A DNA stretch of 54,234 nt from Deltaproteobacteria bacterium (lineage in GTDB: Bacteria > Myxococcota_A > Polyangia > Haliangiales > J016). The notes beneath the pieces were generated by a model. The model was not told where the DNA came from, did not search any database, and was given only the letters and a program-made list of their open reading frames with translations. Shown here piece after piece: positions 1 to 7,370 of the stretch (position 1 is the first letter of the stretch; the number at the start of each line of letters is the position of its first letter). The position numbers and the translations under genes were made by a program. Location: contig RFGE01000153.1 of the NCBI GenBank assembly GCA_003696105.1, positions 1-54,234 of the forward strand, given 5' to 3'.

Positions 1-42
1 CTGTCGGGGAAGGCGACCATCCGCGCGGCAGCGTAGCAAAGT

Positions 43-108
43 CGCGCGGACCGCGGCGGCGGGCGCGCGGCCGCAGCGCGCGGACCGCGGCGGCGGGCGC
101 GCGGCCGC
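43..108. repeat. Two-copy 34-bp GC-rich tandem repeat
   Basis: Two copies of a GC-only motif (43-74 and 77-108), identical over 32 bases and 34 bases apart, each containing the core GCGCGGACCGCGG. They lie just downstream of the stop of the minus-strand gene at 135. The same core occurs twice at 7258-7294. The function is unknown. The copies could form strong secondary structure in the 3' region of that gene, but there is no T-tract to call a terminator. Confidence 0.75.
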
Positions 109-134
109 GGTCCAAAGTGGCGGGCGCCGCGAGA

Positions 135-1043
135 CTACCAGGTGCGGACGAACGTGAACCGGCCGGCGACCGCGTCCGCCCCCGACGCTGCCTGCGTCTC
201 GTAGCCGACGAACAGCCCGAGGGTGTTGTGGTCACCGTAGCCGAGGTTGACGCGGCCGCCGATCGGAAGGCTCACGAGCCCGGACGAAAACGGAGCCGCG
301 CCGGCGGCCGCGTCGCCGGCGAAGTCGTTGAGCCGGTAACCGACCTCGATCTGCGGGCCGACGTGCACCGCGTCCGACAGCTTGTACAGCGCGAAGTTGC
401 GCGTATAGGCGAGATCCTCGGCGCCGTCGGAAAACGGGCTGTTGAAAAACACCTGCACCCACGACTCGACGTACGCCCGGTCGAGGTCCACGACGGTGAA
501 CAGTTGCGGCGCGATCAGCGAGGCGAAGTCCGCCGCGGCGAAGTCAAAGCCGATGCCGACCATCGGCGTGAACGTCGCCGGGCCGATCGCCAGCGACGGT
601 CCGAGGTCGAGTTCGGCGAACGAACCGACGACGTAGATGTCCGACGCGAGCGCCCAGTCGCCGACGGAATGGGTCGCGCCGACCCACAACTGCGTTCCGA
701 GGGCGTCGGTGTCGATGCGAAACCAGCCGGAGGTCGCCGGCTCCGGCCCGGCGCTCGCGGTGGCGCCGACGACCGCCGGGGCGCCGGCGGCGTCCCCGGA
801 CGCGGCGTCCGCGCCGGCGGCGTCCCCCGACGCGGCGGTCGCGCCGGCGGCATCCCCGGACGCGGCGTGCGCGCCGGCGGCGTCCCCCGACGCGGCGTCC
901 GCGCCGGCGGCCCGATCGTCGCCGGGCGCCGTGCCGGCGCCGTCGGGCGCTCCGCCGGCCCCGTCGACCGGTCGAGCGGCCGCGGGCGCGGCGGCGACGA
1001 GCGTGGCGAGCAGACTCCAGTGCGCGATGCGAATGCGTGTCAT
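135..1043 (-). CDS. Secreted, probably outer-membrane beta-barrel protein with Ala/Asp/Gly repeat linker
   Basis: A 302-residue protein of unknown function. The start at 1043 is preferred over an upstream in-frame start because it is preceded by AAAGGGG and opens directly onto a signal peptide (TRIRIAHWSLLATLVAAAPA) ending near residue 23. Residues about 48-88 are four copies of a ten-residue Asp/Ala/Ser/Gly repeat. The rest alternates hydrophobic and polar residues with many Gly, Tyr and Phe and ends FTFVRTW, as in outer-membrane barrels. Its architecture (signal peptide, low-complexity acidic linker, barrel-like domain) matches the next gene upstream on the same strand, so the two may be related. 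Barrel topology is an inference; no named family was recognised. Confidence 0.75.
   Translation of the reverse strand: MTRIRIAHWSLLATLVAAAPAAARPVDGAGGAPDGAGTAPGDDRAAGADAASGDAAGAHAASGDAAGATAASGDAAGADAASGDAAGAPAVVGATASAGPEPATSGWFRIDTDALGTQLWVGATHSVGDWALASDIYVVGSFAELDLGPSLAIGPATFTPMVGIGFDFAAADFASLIAPQLFTVVDLDRAYVESWVQVFFNSPFSDGAEDLAYTRNFALYKLSDAVHVGPQIEVGYRLNDFAGDAAAGAAPFSSGLVSLPIGGRVNLGYGDHNTLGLFVGYETQAASGADAVAGRFTFVRTW
781..900. repeat. Intragenic 30-bp tandem repeat (four copies)
   Basis: Four consecutive 30-base units inside the minus-strand gene 135-1043, differing at a few positions, followed by a partial fifth unit. They encode the DAASGDAAGA-type linker. Unit length is a multiple of three, so copy-number change would keep the frame. 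Confidence 0.9.
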
Positions 1044-1210
1044 GGCGTATCCCCTTTCGCGGTTCCGAGCGCACAGACATAGCCGGCGCGGATTTCGCCG
1101 GAATGCACGGCGGGTAACGCCGATGTAACTTCGCGGTGAACGCGCGTCGCGCGCGGCGGCCAACTCGTTGCCGTTACATCTCGATCGGCACGCTGCCGAG
1201 GCGGCGCACG

Positions 1211-1239
1211 AAAAAACGGGGCCGGTGCGACCGGCCCCG
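1211..1239 (-). terminator. Rho-independent terminator of the 1272-2201 gene
   Basis: A perfect 10-bp GC-rich stem (1217-1226 paired with 1230-1239) with a 3-nt loop, followed on the minus strand by six consecutive T (1211-1216). It lies about 30 bases after the stop of the minus-strand gene. This is the clearest intrinsic terminator in the window. Confidence 0.92.
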
Positions 1240-1271
1240 CCGGGGATACGTCCCGTCCTGCACCCGCTCGG

Positions 1272-2201
1272 CTACGGGTGCCACTCGGCGAACGCGCCGA
1301 ACGTGAGCGTGTCGGCCACGCCCATGCCGTCCTGCGTCACCAGGCTGCTGAAGCCGAAGAAGGCCCCGGCGGCGAGGTTCGCGTTGACGGCGTAGTGCCC
1401 GCCGAGCACGAACGGCAGCGTGAAGTTGTCGTTCGCGTCGAAGCTGAGGTCGTCGCCGGTGTACACGCCGGTCGCCACGCCCGCCTGGATCTTCTCGTCG
1501 ACCTGGTACATCGCCATCACCGGGACGTGAAGGACGAGTGCCGTGCCGGTCTCCCCCATGTCGTCCGTGGCCGAGTCGAGCTGGACGCGGACCTGACCTC
1601 CGGCGTGGATGGCGATCTTGTCGAGCTCGTGGCGGTAGTCGGCGCCCGCGCCGAGCCCCACCTTCATGTCGCCGTTTGTGCCGGGGAGGAAGCCACCGCC
1701 CCACGGATTGATGACCAGCCGGCCGGGCCGCCCCGCACCGAGGATCGCCGTCGCACCGAGCTGCTCGCTGACGGCGTAGCGCCCGTCGACGACGAACGCC
1801 TGGAGAAACTCCGGGCTCGCGTCGCCGAAGTCCGGCTTGCTCAGCAGCAGCGGGATCTCGACCCCTGCGCTGATCTTGTCGTCGACGTGGTAGTGGGCCC
1901 ACGGCTTGAGTTCGACCCAGAAGCCGAACTCCGGGCCGTTGATGTCACCGCCGGTGACCCCGCGCGGGACCATGAGCGCCGCCCCGGCCATCAGCTTCGG
2001 GTGCGCGTGCGCGGCCGCGCCACCGGCGTCGCCGGAGGCCTCGCCGTCGCCGGCCGCGTCCCCCGCGTCCGCATCCCCGGCGTCGCCCAATGCATCGCCC
2101 GTGTCGTCTCCGAGCCCCAGATCGTCGTACTGTGCGTACGCGGGCAGCGACGTGAGCGACAGCGCGAGCGCCATCGCGCCAAACCTGTTGCACCGTATCA
2201 T
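1272..2201 (-). CDS. Secreted beta-barrel-like envelope protein
   Basis: A 309-residue protein with a signal peptide ending near residue 24 (LSLTSLPAYAQ) and an Asp/Gly/Ala-rich linker at about 25-62. A long domain follows with repeated aromatic-rich amphipathic strands (for example FGFWVELKPWAHYHVDDKIS and PFVLGGHYAVNANLAAGAFF), the look of an outer-membrane barrel. The start at 2201 has a strong AAGGAGAAG site 6-8 bases upstream. It is transcribed alone or ahead of the 135-1043 gene, but the terminator at 1211-1239 argues for a separate unit. The function is unknown; porin-like or transport roles are possible but unproven. Confidence 0.8.
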   Translation of the reverse strand: MIRCNRFGAMALALSLTSLPAYAQYDDLGLGDDTGDALGDAGDADAGDAAGDGEASGDAGGAAAHAHPKLMAGAALMVPRGVTGGDINGPEFGFWVELKPWAHYHVDDKISAGVEIPLLLSKPDFGDASPEFLQAFVVDGRYAVSEQLGATAILGAGRPGRLVINPWGGGFLPGTNGDMKVGLGAGADYRHELDKIAIHAGGQVRVQLDSATDDMGETGTALVLHVPVMAMYQVDEKIQAGVATGVYTGDDLSFDANDNFTLPFVLGGHYAVNANLAAGAFFGFSSLVTQDGMGVADTLTFGAFAEWHP

Positions 2202-2504
2202 CCGTGTCTTCTCCTTGCTGGTTGTCGTTCAGATAGCCTCGAGCGCCGCCGCGCGACGCCCGCGGTTGGACGGCGCAGCGACCCCGCACTTCAACCGCCG
2301 GTCGCCACGCTACCATCGCCCTGCGACAGGGCGCGAATTTCGCGCCCGACGCGCGCACGACCGCCAATGATTGCAAGCGCCTGCAACGAGTTGTGAGATC
2401 GGTCCTCCGGCCCGCGGCGCCGGCTCGCGAACGGCGCGGAGGGCCGCCATCCGGGCAAACCGCGGCCGCTGCAGCCGCCGGCGCGACCGTGCTATGTGTC
2501 GCGC
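2202..2504. other. Divergent intergenic region
   Basis: About 300 bases between the minus-strand barrel gene and the plus-strand amidohydrolase. It holds the Shine-Dalgarno leader of the former next to 2202 and a TATGTG element at 2493-2498, six bases before the ATG at 2505. No small gene, RNA or further repeat was seen. Confidence 0.6.
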
Positions 2505-4052
2505 ATGTTCACCCCCATGTCGCCCCGGTCGCCCGCCGCGCGCAGCGGTCTGCGCACCGGCGCGTGGCCCGCCCTGCTGGCCGCCGTCGCCGCGTGCGGC
2601 GGCGCGGCCAAGCGCACGCCCGCCGCCAAGCCCCCGCGCCTCGACGTGATCGCCCCCTGGACCGACCCGGAGCAAGACCTGCCCCGGCCGCGCGAGGTGG
2701 CGCCGCGCCCGGTCGAGCCGCCGCCGCCGGTCGCAATCCGCGGCGCCACGATCCTCACCGCGGCCGGCGACCGCATCGACGGCGGCACGATCGTGCTCGC
2801 CGACGGTGTCATCGCCGCGATCGGCGCGGGCGACGTGCCCATTCCGGACGGCGCGCGCGTGATCGACGCCACCGGCAAGTTCGTCACGCCCGGGATCATC
2901 GACACCCACTCGCACATCGGCGTGTACGCCGCGCCCCACGTGGCCGCCCACAGCGACGGCAACGAAGCCACCGCGCCGGTGACGGCCGAGGTGCGCGCCG
3001 CGTACGGCTACTGGCCGCAGGACCCGGCGATCGCGCGCGCGGCGGCCGGCGGCGTCACCGCCGCGCAGATCCTGCCGGGCAGCGCGAACTTGATCGGCGG
3101 CCGCGGGTTCGTCGTGCGCATGGTGCCCGGCCGCACGGTCGACGAGGTCCGGTTCCCCGGCGCGCCGAGCACACTCAAGATGGCGTGCGGCGAAAACCCC
3201 AAGCGCGTGTACGGCGAAAAGGGCGGCCCGCAGACGCGGATGGGCGAGTACGCGGCGTTCCGCGCGGCGTTCCAGAGCGCCGTCGAGTACCGGGCCAAGT
3301 GGCGCGCCTACGCCCGCGCCCGCGAGTTGTGGCTCAAAAAGCGCGCGCGGGCGCAGCAGCTGAACGCGACACTGCCGCCGAAGCGGCGCATCCCCGGCGA
3401 GCCCGCGCCCGAACCGCCGCCGCGCGACGCCAAGCTCGACACGCTCGCGGCGGTGCTCGACGGCGACATCCTGGTGCAGATCCACTGCTACCGCGCGCCC
3501 GAGATCCGGGAGATGGTCGCGATCGCCGACGAGTTCGGGTTTTCGATCCGGTCGTTTCACCACGCGCTGGAGGCCTACAAGGTCCGCGACGTGCTCGTCG
3601 ACCACGGCATCGCGATCTCGACCTGGGCCGACTGGTGGGGGTTCAAGATGGAGGCGTTCGACGGCATCCCCGAGAACGCGGCGCTGTTCGCCGAGGCCGG
3701 CGGCCGCGCGGTGATCCACTCCGACTCGTCGATTGGCATCCAACGGCTCAACCAGGAGGCGGCCAAGGCGATGTACGCCGGCCGCGCGGCCGGGATCGAC
3801 ATCAGCGAAGACCAGGCGCTGCGCTGGATCACGGCGAACCCGGCGTGGGTGCTCGGCATCGACGGGGTGACCGGCACGCTCGAGCGCGGCAAGCGCGCGG
3901 ACGTCGTCGTGTGGAGCGCCCACCCGTTTAGCGTGTACGCGCGGGCCGACCTGGTGTTCAACGGCGGCGAGCTGGTGTACGACCGCGCCGCCGGCCCGAC
4001 CCCGACGGACTTCGAACTCGGCAACTCCGCGATCGATGGAGGTCAGAAATGA
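2505..4052 (+). CDS. Amidohydrolase-family lipoprotein (imidazolonepropionase-like)
   Basis: A 515-residue exported metal-dependent hydrolase. The N-terminus is a lipoprotein-type signal (LLAAVAAC, Cys near residue 31). A composite amidohydrolase domain follows: the N-terminal beta-sandwich (AIRGATILTAAGDRIDGG), the metal motif in TPGIIDTHSHIG near residue 134, FHHALEA near 351, HSDSSIG near 405, and the closing GTLERGKRADVVVWS. The metal motif HxH and the C-terminal Asp are intact, so it should be active. The substrate cannot be read from sequence; cyclic amides or peptides are typical. A GTG at 2496 is an alternative start, but the ATG fits the leaderless spacing seen elsewhere. It overlaps the next gene by 4 bases, so the pair is translated together. 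Confidence 0.9.
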   Translation: MFTPMSPRSPAARSGLRTGAWPALLAAVAACGGAAKRTPAAKPPRLDVIAPWTDPEQDLPRPREVAPRPVEPPPPVAIRGATILTAAGDRIDGGTIVLADGVIAAIGAGDVPIPDGARVIDATGKFVTPGIIDTHSHIGVYAAPHVAAHSDGNEATAPVTAEVRAAYGYWPQDPAIARAAAGGVTAAQILPGSANLIGGRGFVVRMVPGRTVDEVRFPGAPSTLKMACGENPKRVYGEKGGPQTRMGEYAAFRAAFQSAVEYRAKWRAYARARELWLKKRARAQQLNATLPPKRRIPGEPAPEPPPRDAKLDTLAAVLDGDILVQIHCYRAPEIREMVAIADEFGFSIRSFHHALEAYKVRDVLVDHGIAISTWADWWGFKMEAFDGIPENAALFAEAGGRAVIHSDSSIGIQRLNQEAAKAMYAGRAAGIDISEDQALRWITANPAWVLGIDGVTGTLERGKRADVVVWSAHPFSVYARADLVFNGGELVYDRAAGPTPTDFELGNSAIDGGQK

Positions 4053-5359
4053 TGCCCCCGCGCACTGTCGCGCACCGCTCGGCGCTGCGGCACGCGGCGC
4101 TCGTGGCCGCCGCGGCTGGTGCGGCCGTCGCGCCGGCGGCCGCGCGCGCCGACAGCGTCGTCATCCGCAACGCAACCGTGTACCCGCGCCCCGGCCAGCG
4201 GCTCGACGGCGCCACCATCGTGATCCGCGACGGCGTCGTCGCCGCGGTCGGGCGCGACGTGAAGGCGCCGGCCGGGGCGCGCGTGATCGACGCGACCGGC
4301 AAGGTCGTCACCGCCGGCTTCGTCGAGCCCTACTCGACCGTAGGCCTGGTCGAGGTGCCGGCGGTGCGCGAGACGGTCGAGGGCCGCCACCCCAACGAGG
4401 CGCTGCCGGACGACGACGAGATCCACGCCGCGTACCGCGTCACCGACGGCTACAACCCTGCGTCGGTCGCCATCCCGATCGCGCGAACCGGCGGCATCAC
4501 CTCGGTCGTCGCCGTTCCGCGCGGCGGCCTGGTCGCCGGCGCGTCGGCGTGGATGTCGCTGGCCGACGCGGTCACCGTCGATGCGGTCACGGTGCGCCCG
4601 GTCGCCGCGTTGCATGCACAACTTGGCGAAGGCGCGCTCGGCGTCGCCCGCGGATCGCGCGGCGTCGCGGTCGAGCGACTGCGCGAACTGCTCGATGACG
4701 CCGCGGCCTACGGCCGCAACCGGCGCGCGTACGAGCGCAACCAGTCGCGCGCGTTCACCGCCGAGCGCCTCGACCTCGAGGCGCTGCAGCCGGTGCTGCG
4801 CGGCCGCACGCGGCTCGTGATCGTGGCCGATCGCGCATCGGACATCCTCGCGGCGGTGGCGCTGGCGCGCGAGTACAAGCTGTCGATCGCGATCGCGGGG
4901 GGGGCCGAGGCGTGGCGTGTCGCCGACCAGCTCGCCGCCGCGCGCGTGCCGGTCATCCTCGACCCGACCGCGAACCTGCCGGCTTCGTTCGACCGCATCT
5001 ACGTGCGCGACGACGCACCGAAGTTGCTGCGCGACGCCGGCGTGGCGGTCGCGCTGTCGACGCTCGGCGACGCGGCCGGCGCGCGCACGCTGCGCCAACT
5101 GTGCGGAATCGCGGTGTCGTTCGGCATGGCGTGGGACGACGCGCTCGCGGCGGTGACGACCGTCCCGGCGGCCATCTACGGCGAGGCCGGCGGCGCCCGG
5201 CGCGGTACGATCGAGCGCGGCGCGGCGGCCGACCTGGTCGTGTGGTCGGGCGATCCGTTCGAGCTGTCGACCCGCGCCGAACACGTGTTCATCGGCGGCG
5301 TCGACCAGTCGTTGCGCACGCGGCAGACGCGGCTGCTGGAGCGCTATCGCACGCTGTAG
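4049..5359 (+). CDS. Amidohydrolase-like protein lacking the HxH metal motif
   Basis: A 436-residue paralogue of the preceding protein, coupled to it by an ATGA overlap. A signal peptide ends near residue 35 (AAARADS). The N-terminal sandwich (VIRNATVYPRPGQRLDGATI) and the C-terminal GTIERGAAADLVVWSGDP are conserved. Where active members have DTHSHIG it has EPYSTVG near residue 93, and the later His/Asp ligands are not evident (VIVADRASD and VPVILDPTA occupy these strands). It is therefore probably catalytically dead or uses different chemistry. Pairing with an intact paralogue suggests a heteromeric complex with a structural or regulatory subunit, which is an inference. Confidence 0.85.
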   Translation: MMPPRTVAHRSALRHAALVAAAAGAAVAPAAARADSVVIRNATVYPRPGQRLDGATIVIRDGVVAAVGRDVKAPAGARVIDATGKVVTAGFVEPYSTVGLVEVPAVRETVEGRHPNEALPDDDEIHAAYRVTDGYNPASVAIPIARTGGITSVVAVPRGGLVAGASAWMSLADAVTVDAVTVRPVAALHAQLGEGALGVARGSRGVAVERLRELLDDAAAYGRNRRAYERNQSRAFTAERLDLEALQPVLRGRTRLVIVADRASDILAAVALAREYKLSIAIAGGAEAWRVADQLAAARVPVILDPTANLPASFDRIYVRDDAPKLLRDAGVAVALSTLGDAAGARTLRQLCGIAVSFGMAWDDALAAVTTVPAAIYGEAGGARRGTIERGAAADLVVWSGDPFELSTRAEHVFIGGVDQSLRTRQTRLLERYRTL

Positions 5360-5392
5360 GTACGCCGCAGCGCCGCCCCGCGCCATCCGCGC

Positions 5393-5410
5393 TACAATGG
5401 CGCAGGGGTG
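5393..5410 (+). promoter_or_regulatory. Predicted -10 element of leaderless kinase gene
   Basis: TACAAT at 5393-5398 ends 9 bases before the GTG start at 5408 and there is no Shine-Dalgarno site. This fits the leaderless spacing repeated across the window. No convincing -35 box is visible. Confidence 0.5.
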
Positions 5411-7219
5411 AAGTCGGAGCCGACGGACACGTCCGAGCGCACGCAGCCCGCCGGCGACGGCGCACAGTCGACCGACGCCACGGCGCCCGGCGGCGACGCG
5501 CGCCGCGAGCCCGCGCCGCCGGCCGGCGGCGACGACGCCGACACGCAGATCGCGTCGCCGGAGGCGCTGCGGCGCAGTCGCGAGATCGCCGCCGCGAGCG
5601 CGCAGGCGTCGGCCCTCGGATCGGCGCCGTCGGTCGCCGGCAGTGGACCGCTCACGGCGACGTCGCCGGTGGACGCGCTCAAACACGAGGAGGTCGAGCG
5701 CACCCGCCAGTTCTTGTTCATCGTGTATGCGTTTTGCGCCGGCATCCCGGCGTCGCTGCCGTTTCTGGGCGGCTCGCGGCCGCTCAAGTGGGTCCTGGCC
5801 GGCGCGTGCGCGTTCCTCGCCGTCAACGGGGCGCTGTTGCACCGCCGCCTGCGGCGTCCCGATGCGTACCCGCAGCGCCAGGTGACCTTCGTCGCCTTCA
5901 CGGCGGTCATCGTGGCGTACACCGGCGTGTTCTATTGGGGCGTGTTCTCCGTTGCGCCCGCCATCATCGTGATGGGGCTGTACTTCTTTTCGCGCAGCGA
6001 GAGCCTCCGCGCGGCGCTCGCCGTCTATCTGATGTGTGCGGGATTCCAGGCGTCGCTGTCGGGCATGATCCTCGCGGGCGTCTTCGAGGATCCGGGACTG
6101 TTCCCGGTACCGGACCGGCCGCGCCACGAGCTGATCCTGGCGCAGGTGATCCTTCAGGGCATCTACCTGTCGACCTATCTGATCGCTCGCGCGACCCGGC
6201 AGACGACGCTGCGCGCGATCGATCGCCTGCAGACGGCGATGGTGCAGGTCGGCCAGCGCGAAGCGCTGGTCCAGGAACTCAAACACGAGCTGGACGAGGC
6301 GCGCCGCCACGAGGGCATGGGCCGCTACAGCGATCAGGTGCTCGGCGGCTACAAGCTCGGCCGGGTGCTCGGACGCGGCGCGATGGGCGAAGTGTACGAG
6401 GCGTTCCACGTCGACACCGACGAGCCGGCCGCCGTCAAGGTGCTCCACCCGAACGTGTTGGAGAACCCGAACCACGTGGCGCGGTTCTTCCGCGAGGCGA
6501 AGGCCGCCAGCGAGTTGGCGTCGCGACACGTCGTCCGCGTGCTCACCGTGAGCGACACGATGGAGTTGATCCCGTACGTGGTGATGGAGCGGCTCGAGGG
6601 ACGCGACCTCGCCGACCATCTGCGCGAACGCCGCCGGCTGAGCATCCGCCACGTGGTCAAGCTGGTCGCCGAGGTCGGCTCCGTGCTCGACCGCGCGGCC
6701 CAGATCGGCATCGTCCACCGGGACATCAAGCCACAGAACCTGCTGCTGCACGAGCCGCCCGACGGCCCGCCGACGTGGAAGATTCTCGACTTCGGCGTGT
6801 CCAAGCTCGCCGGTCAGTCGGGCACGCTCACGCAGGGGCACGTCGTCGGCACGCCGGTCTACATGGCCCCGGAGCAGGCTCGGGGAGAGGACGTCGACGG
6901 CCGCGCCGATCTGTACGCGCTCGGCGCGGTCGCGTACCGGTGCCTCACCGGCCGGCCGCCGTTTACCGGCAAGGACGTGCCGGCCATTCTGTACGCCGTG
7001 GTCTACGACATGCCGCCGCGCCCCAGCGACGTCGCGCAGCTGCCGGCCGACGTCGACCTCGTGCTCGCGATCGCGATGGCCAAGCGCCCCCAGGATCGGT
7101 TCGAGACGGCGGCCGACTTCGCCGCGGCGCTGGCGCTGGCGGCCGAGGGGCGCGTCGACGACGCGCTGCGCGCGCGCGCGCAGGCGCTGCTCGCGCGCCA
7201 CCCGTGGGGCCGCGTGTGA
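5408..7219 (+). CDS. Membrane-anchored Ser/Thr protein kinase, N-terminal six-helix type
   Basis: A 603-residue bacterial Hanks-type kinase. Residues 1-95 are a disordered Ala/Gly/Asp-rich tail. About 98-260 contain roughly six hydrophobic segments (for example FIVYAFCAGIPASLPFL and AIIVMGLYFFS). A helical linker rich in Glu/Arg (270-305) follows. The kinase domain spans about 312-585 with the glycine loop GRGAMGEVYEA, AAVKVLHP with the ATP Lys, IVHRDIKPQN near 437, DFGVSK near 461 and the APE motif near 485, so all catalytic residues are present. Most bacterial receptor kinases have the kinase first and a single membrane helix after it; here the order is reversed and there is no obvious extracellular sensor. 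The next gene is a close paralogue. The start is GTG. Confidence 0.95.
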   Translation: MKSEPTDTSERTQPAGDGAQSTDATAPGGDARREPAPPAGGDDADTQIASPEALRRSREIAAASAQASALGSAPSVAGSGPLTATSPVDALKHEEVERTRQFLFIVYAFCAGIPASLPFLGGSRPLKWVLAGACAFLAVNGALLHRRLRRPDAYPQRQVTFVAFTAVIVAYTGVFYWGVFSVAPAIIVMGLYFFSRSESLRAALAVYLMCAGFQASLSGMILAGVFEDPGLFPVPDRPRHELILAQVILQGIYLSTYLIARATRQTTLRAIDRLQTAMVQVGQREALVQELKHELDEARRHEGMGRYSDQVLGGYKLGRVLGRGAMGEVYEAFHVDTDEPAAVKVLHPNVLENPNHVARFFREAKAASELASRHVVRVLTVSDTMELIPYVVMERLEGRDLADHLRERRRLSIRHVVKLVAEVGSVLDRAAQIGIVHRDIKPQNLLLHEPPDGPPTWKILDFGVSKLAGQSGTLTQGHVVGTPVYMAPEQARGEDVDGRADLYALGAVAYRCLTGRPPFTGKDVPAILYAVVYDMPPRPSDVAQLPADVDLVLAIAMAKRPQDRFETAADFAAALALAAEGRVDDALRARAQALLARHPWGRV

Positions 7220-7242
7220 CCGCCCAGCCGATGCGCCCGCCC

Positions 7243-7314
7243 GCGGCACGCGCGCTCGCGCGGACCGCGGCACGCGCGCTCGCGCGGACCGCGGACGTTG
7301 CGCTCGCGCGGACC
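7243..7314. repeat. 24-bp tandem repeat between the two kinase genes
   Basis: Two identical 24-base units (7243-7266, 7267-7290) and a third diverged unit (7291-7314) in the 151-base gap. Each unit carries GCGCGGACC, and the junctions rebuild the core GCGCGGACCGCGG found at 43-108. It lies immediately upstream of the second kinase. Confidence 0.85.
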
Positions 7315-7370
7315 ACCAGCGACCGGACGGGCCGCCGGCGCCGGCCCCGGCACGTCGAAGCGGACCGGCG

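Noticed and set aside
43-900. Tandem repeats considered as a CRISPR array
   Set aside because: Units are contiguous or coding with no unique spacers, and no cas genes are present.
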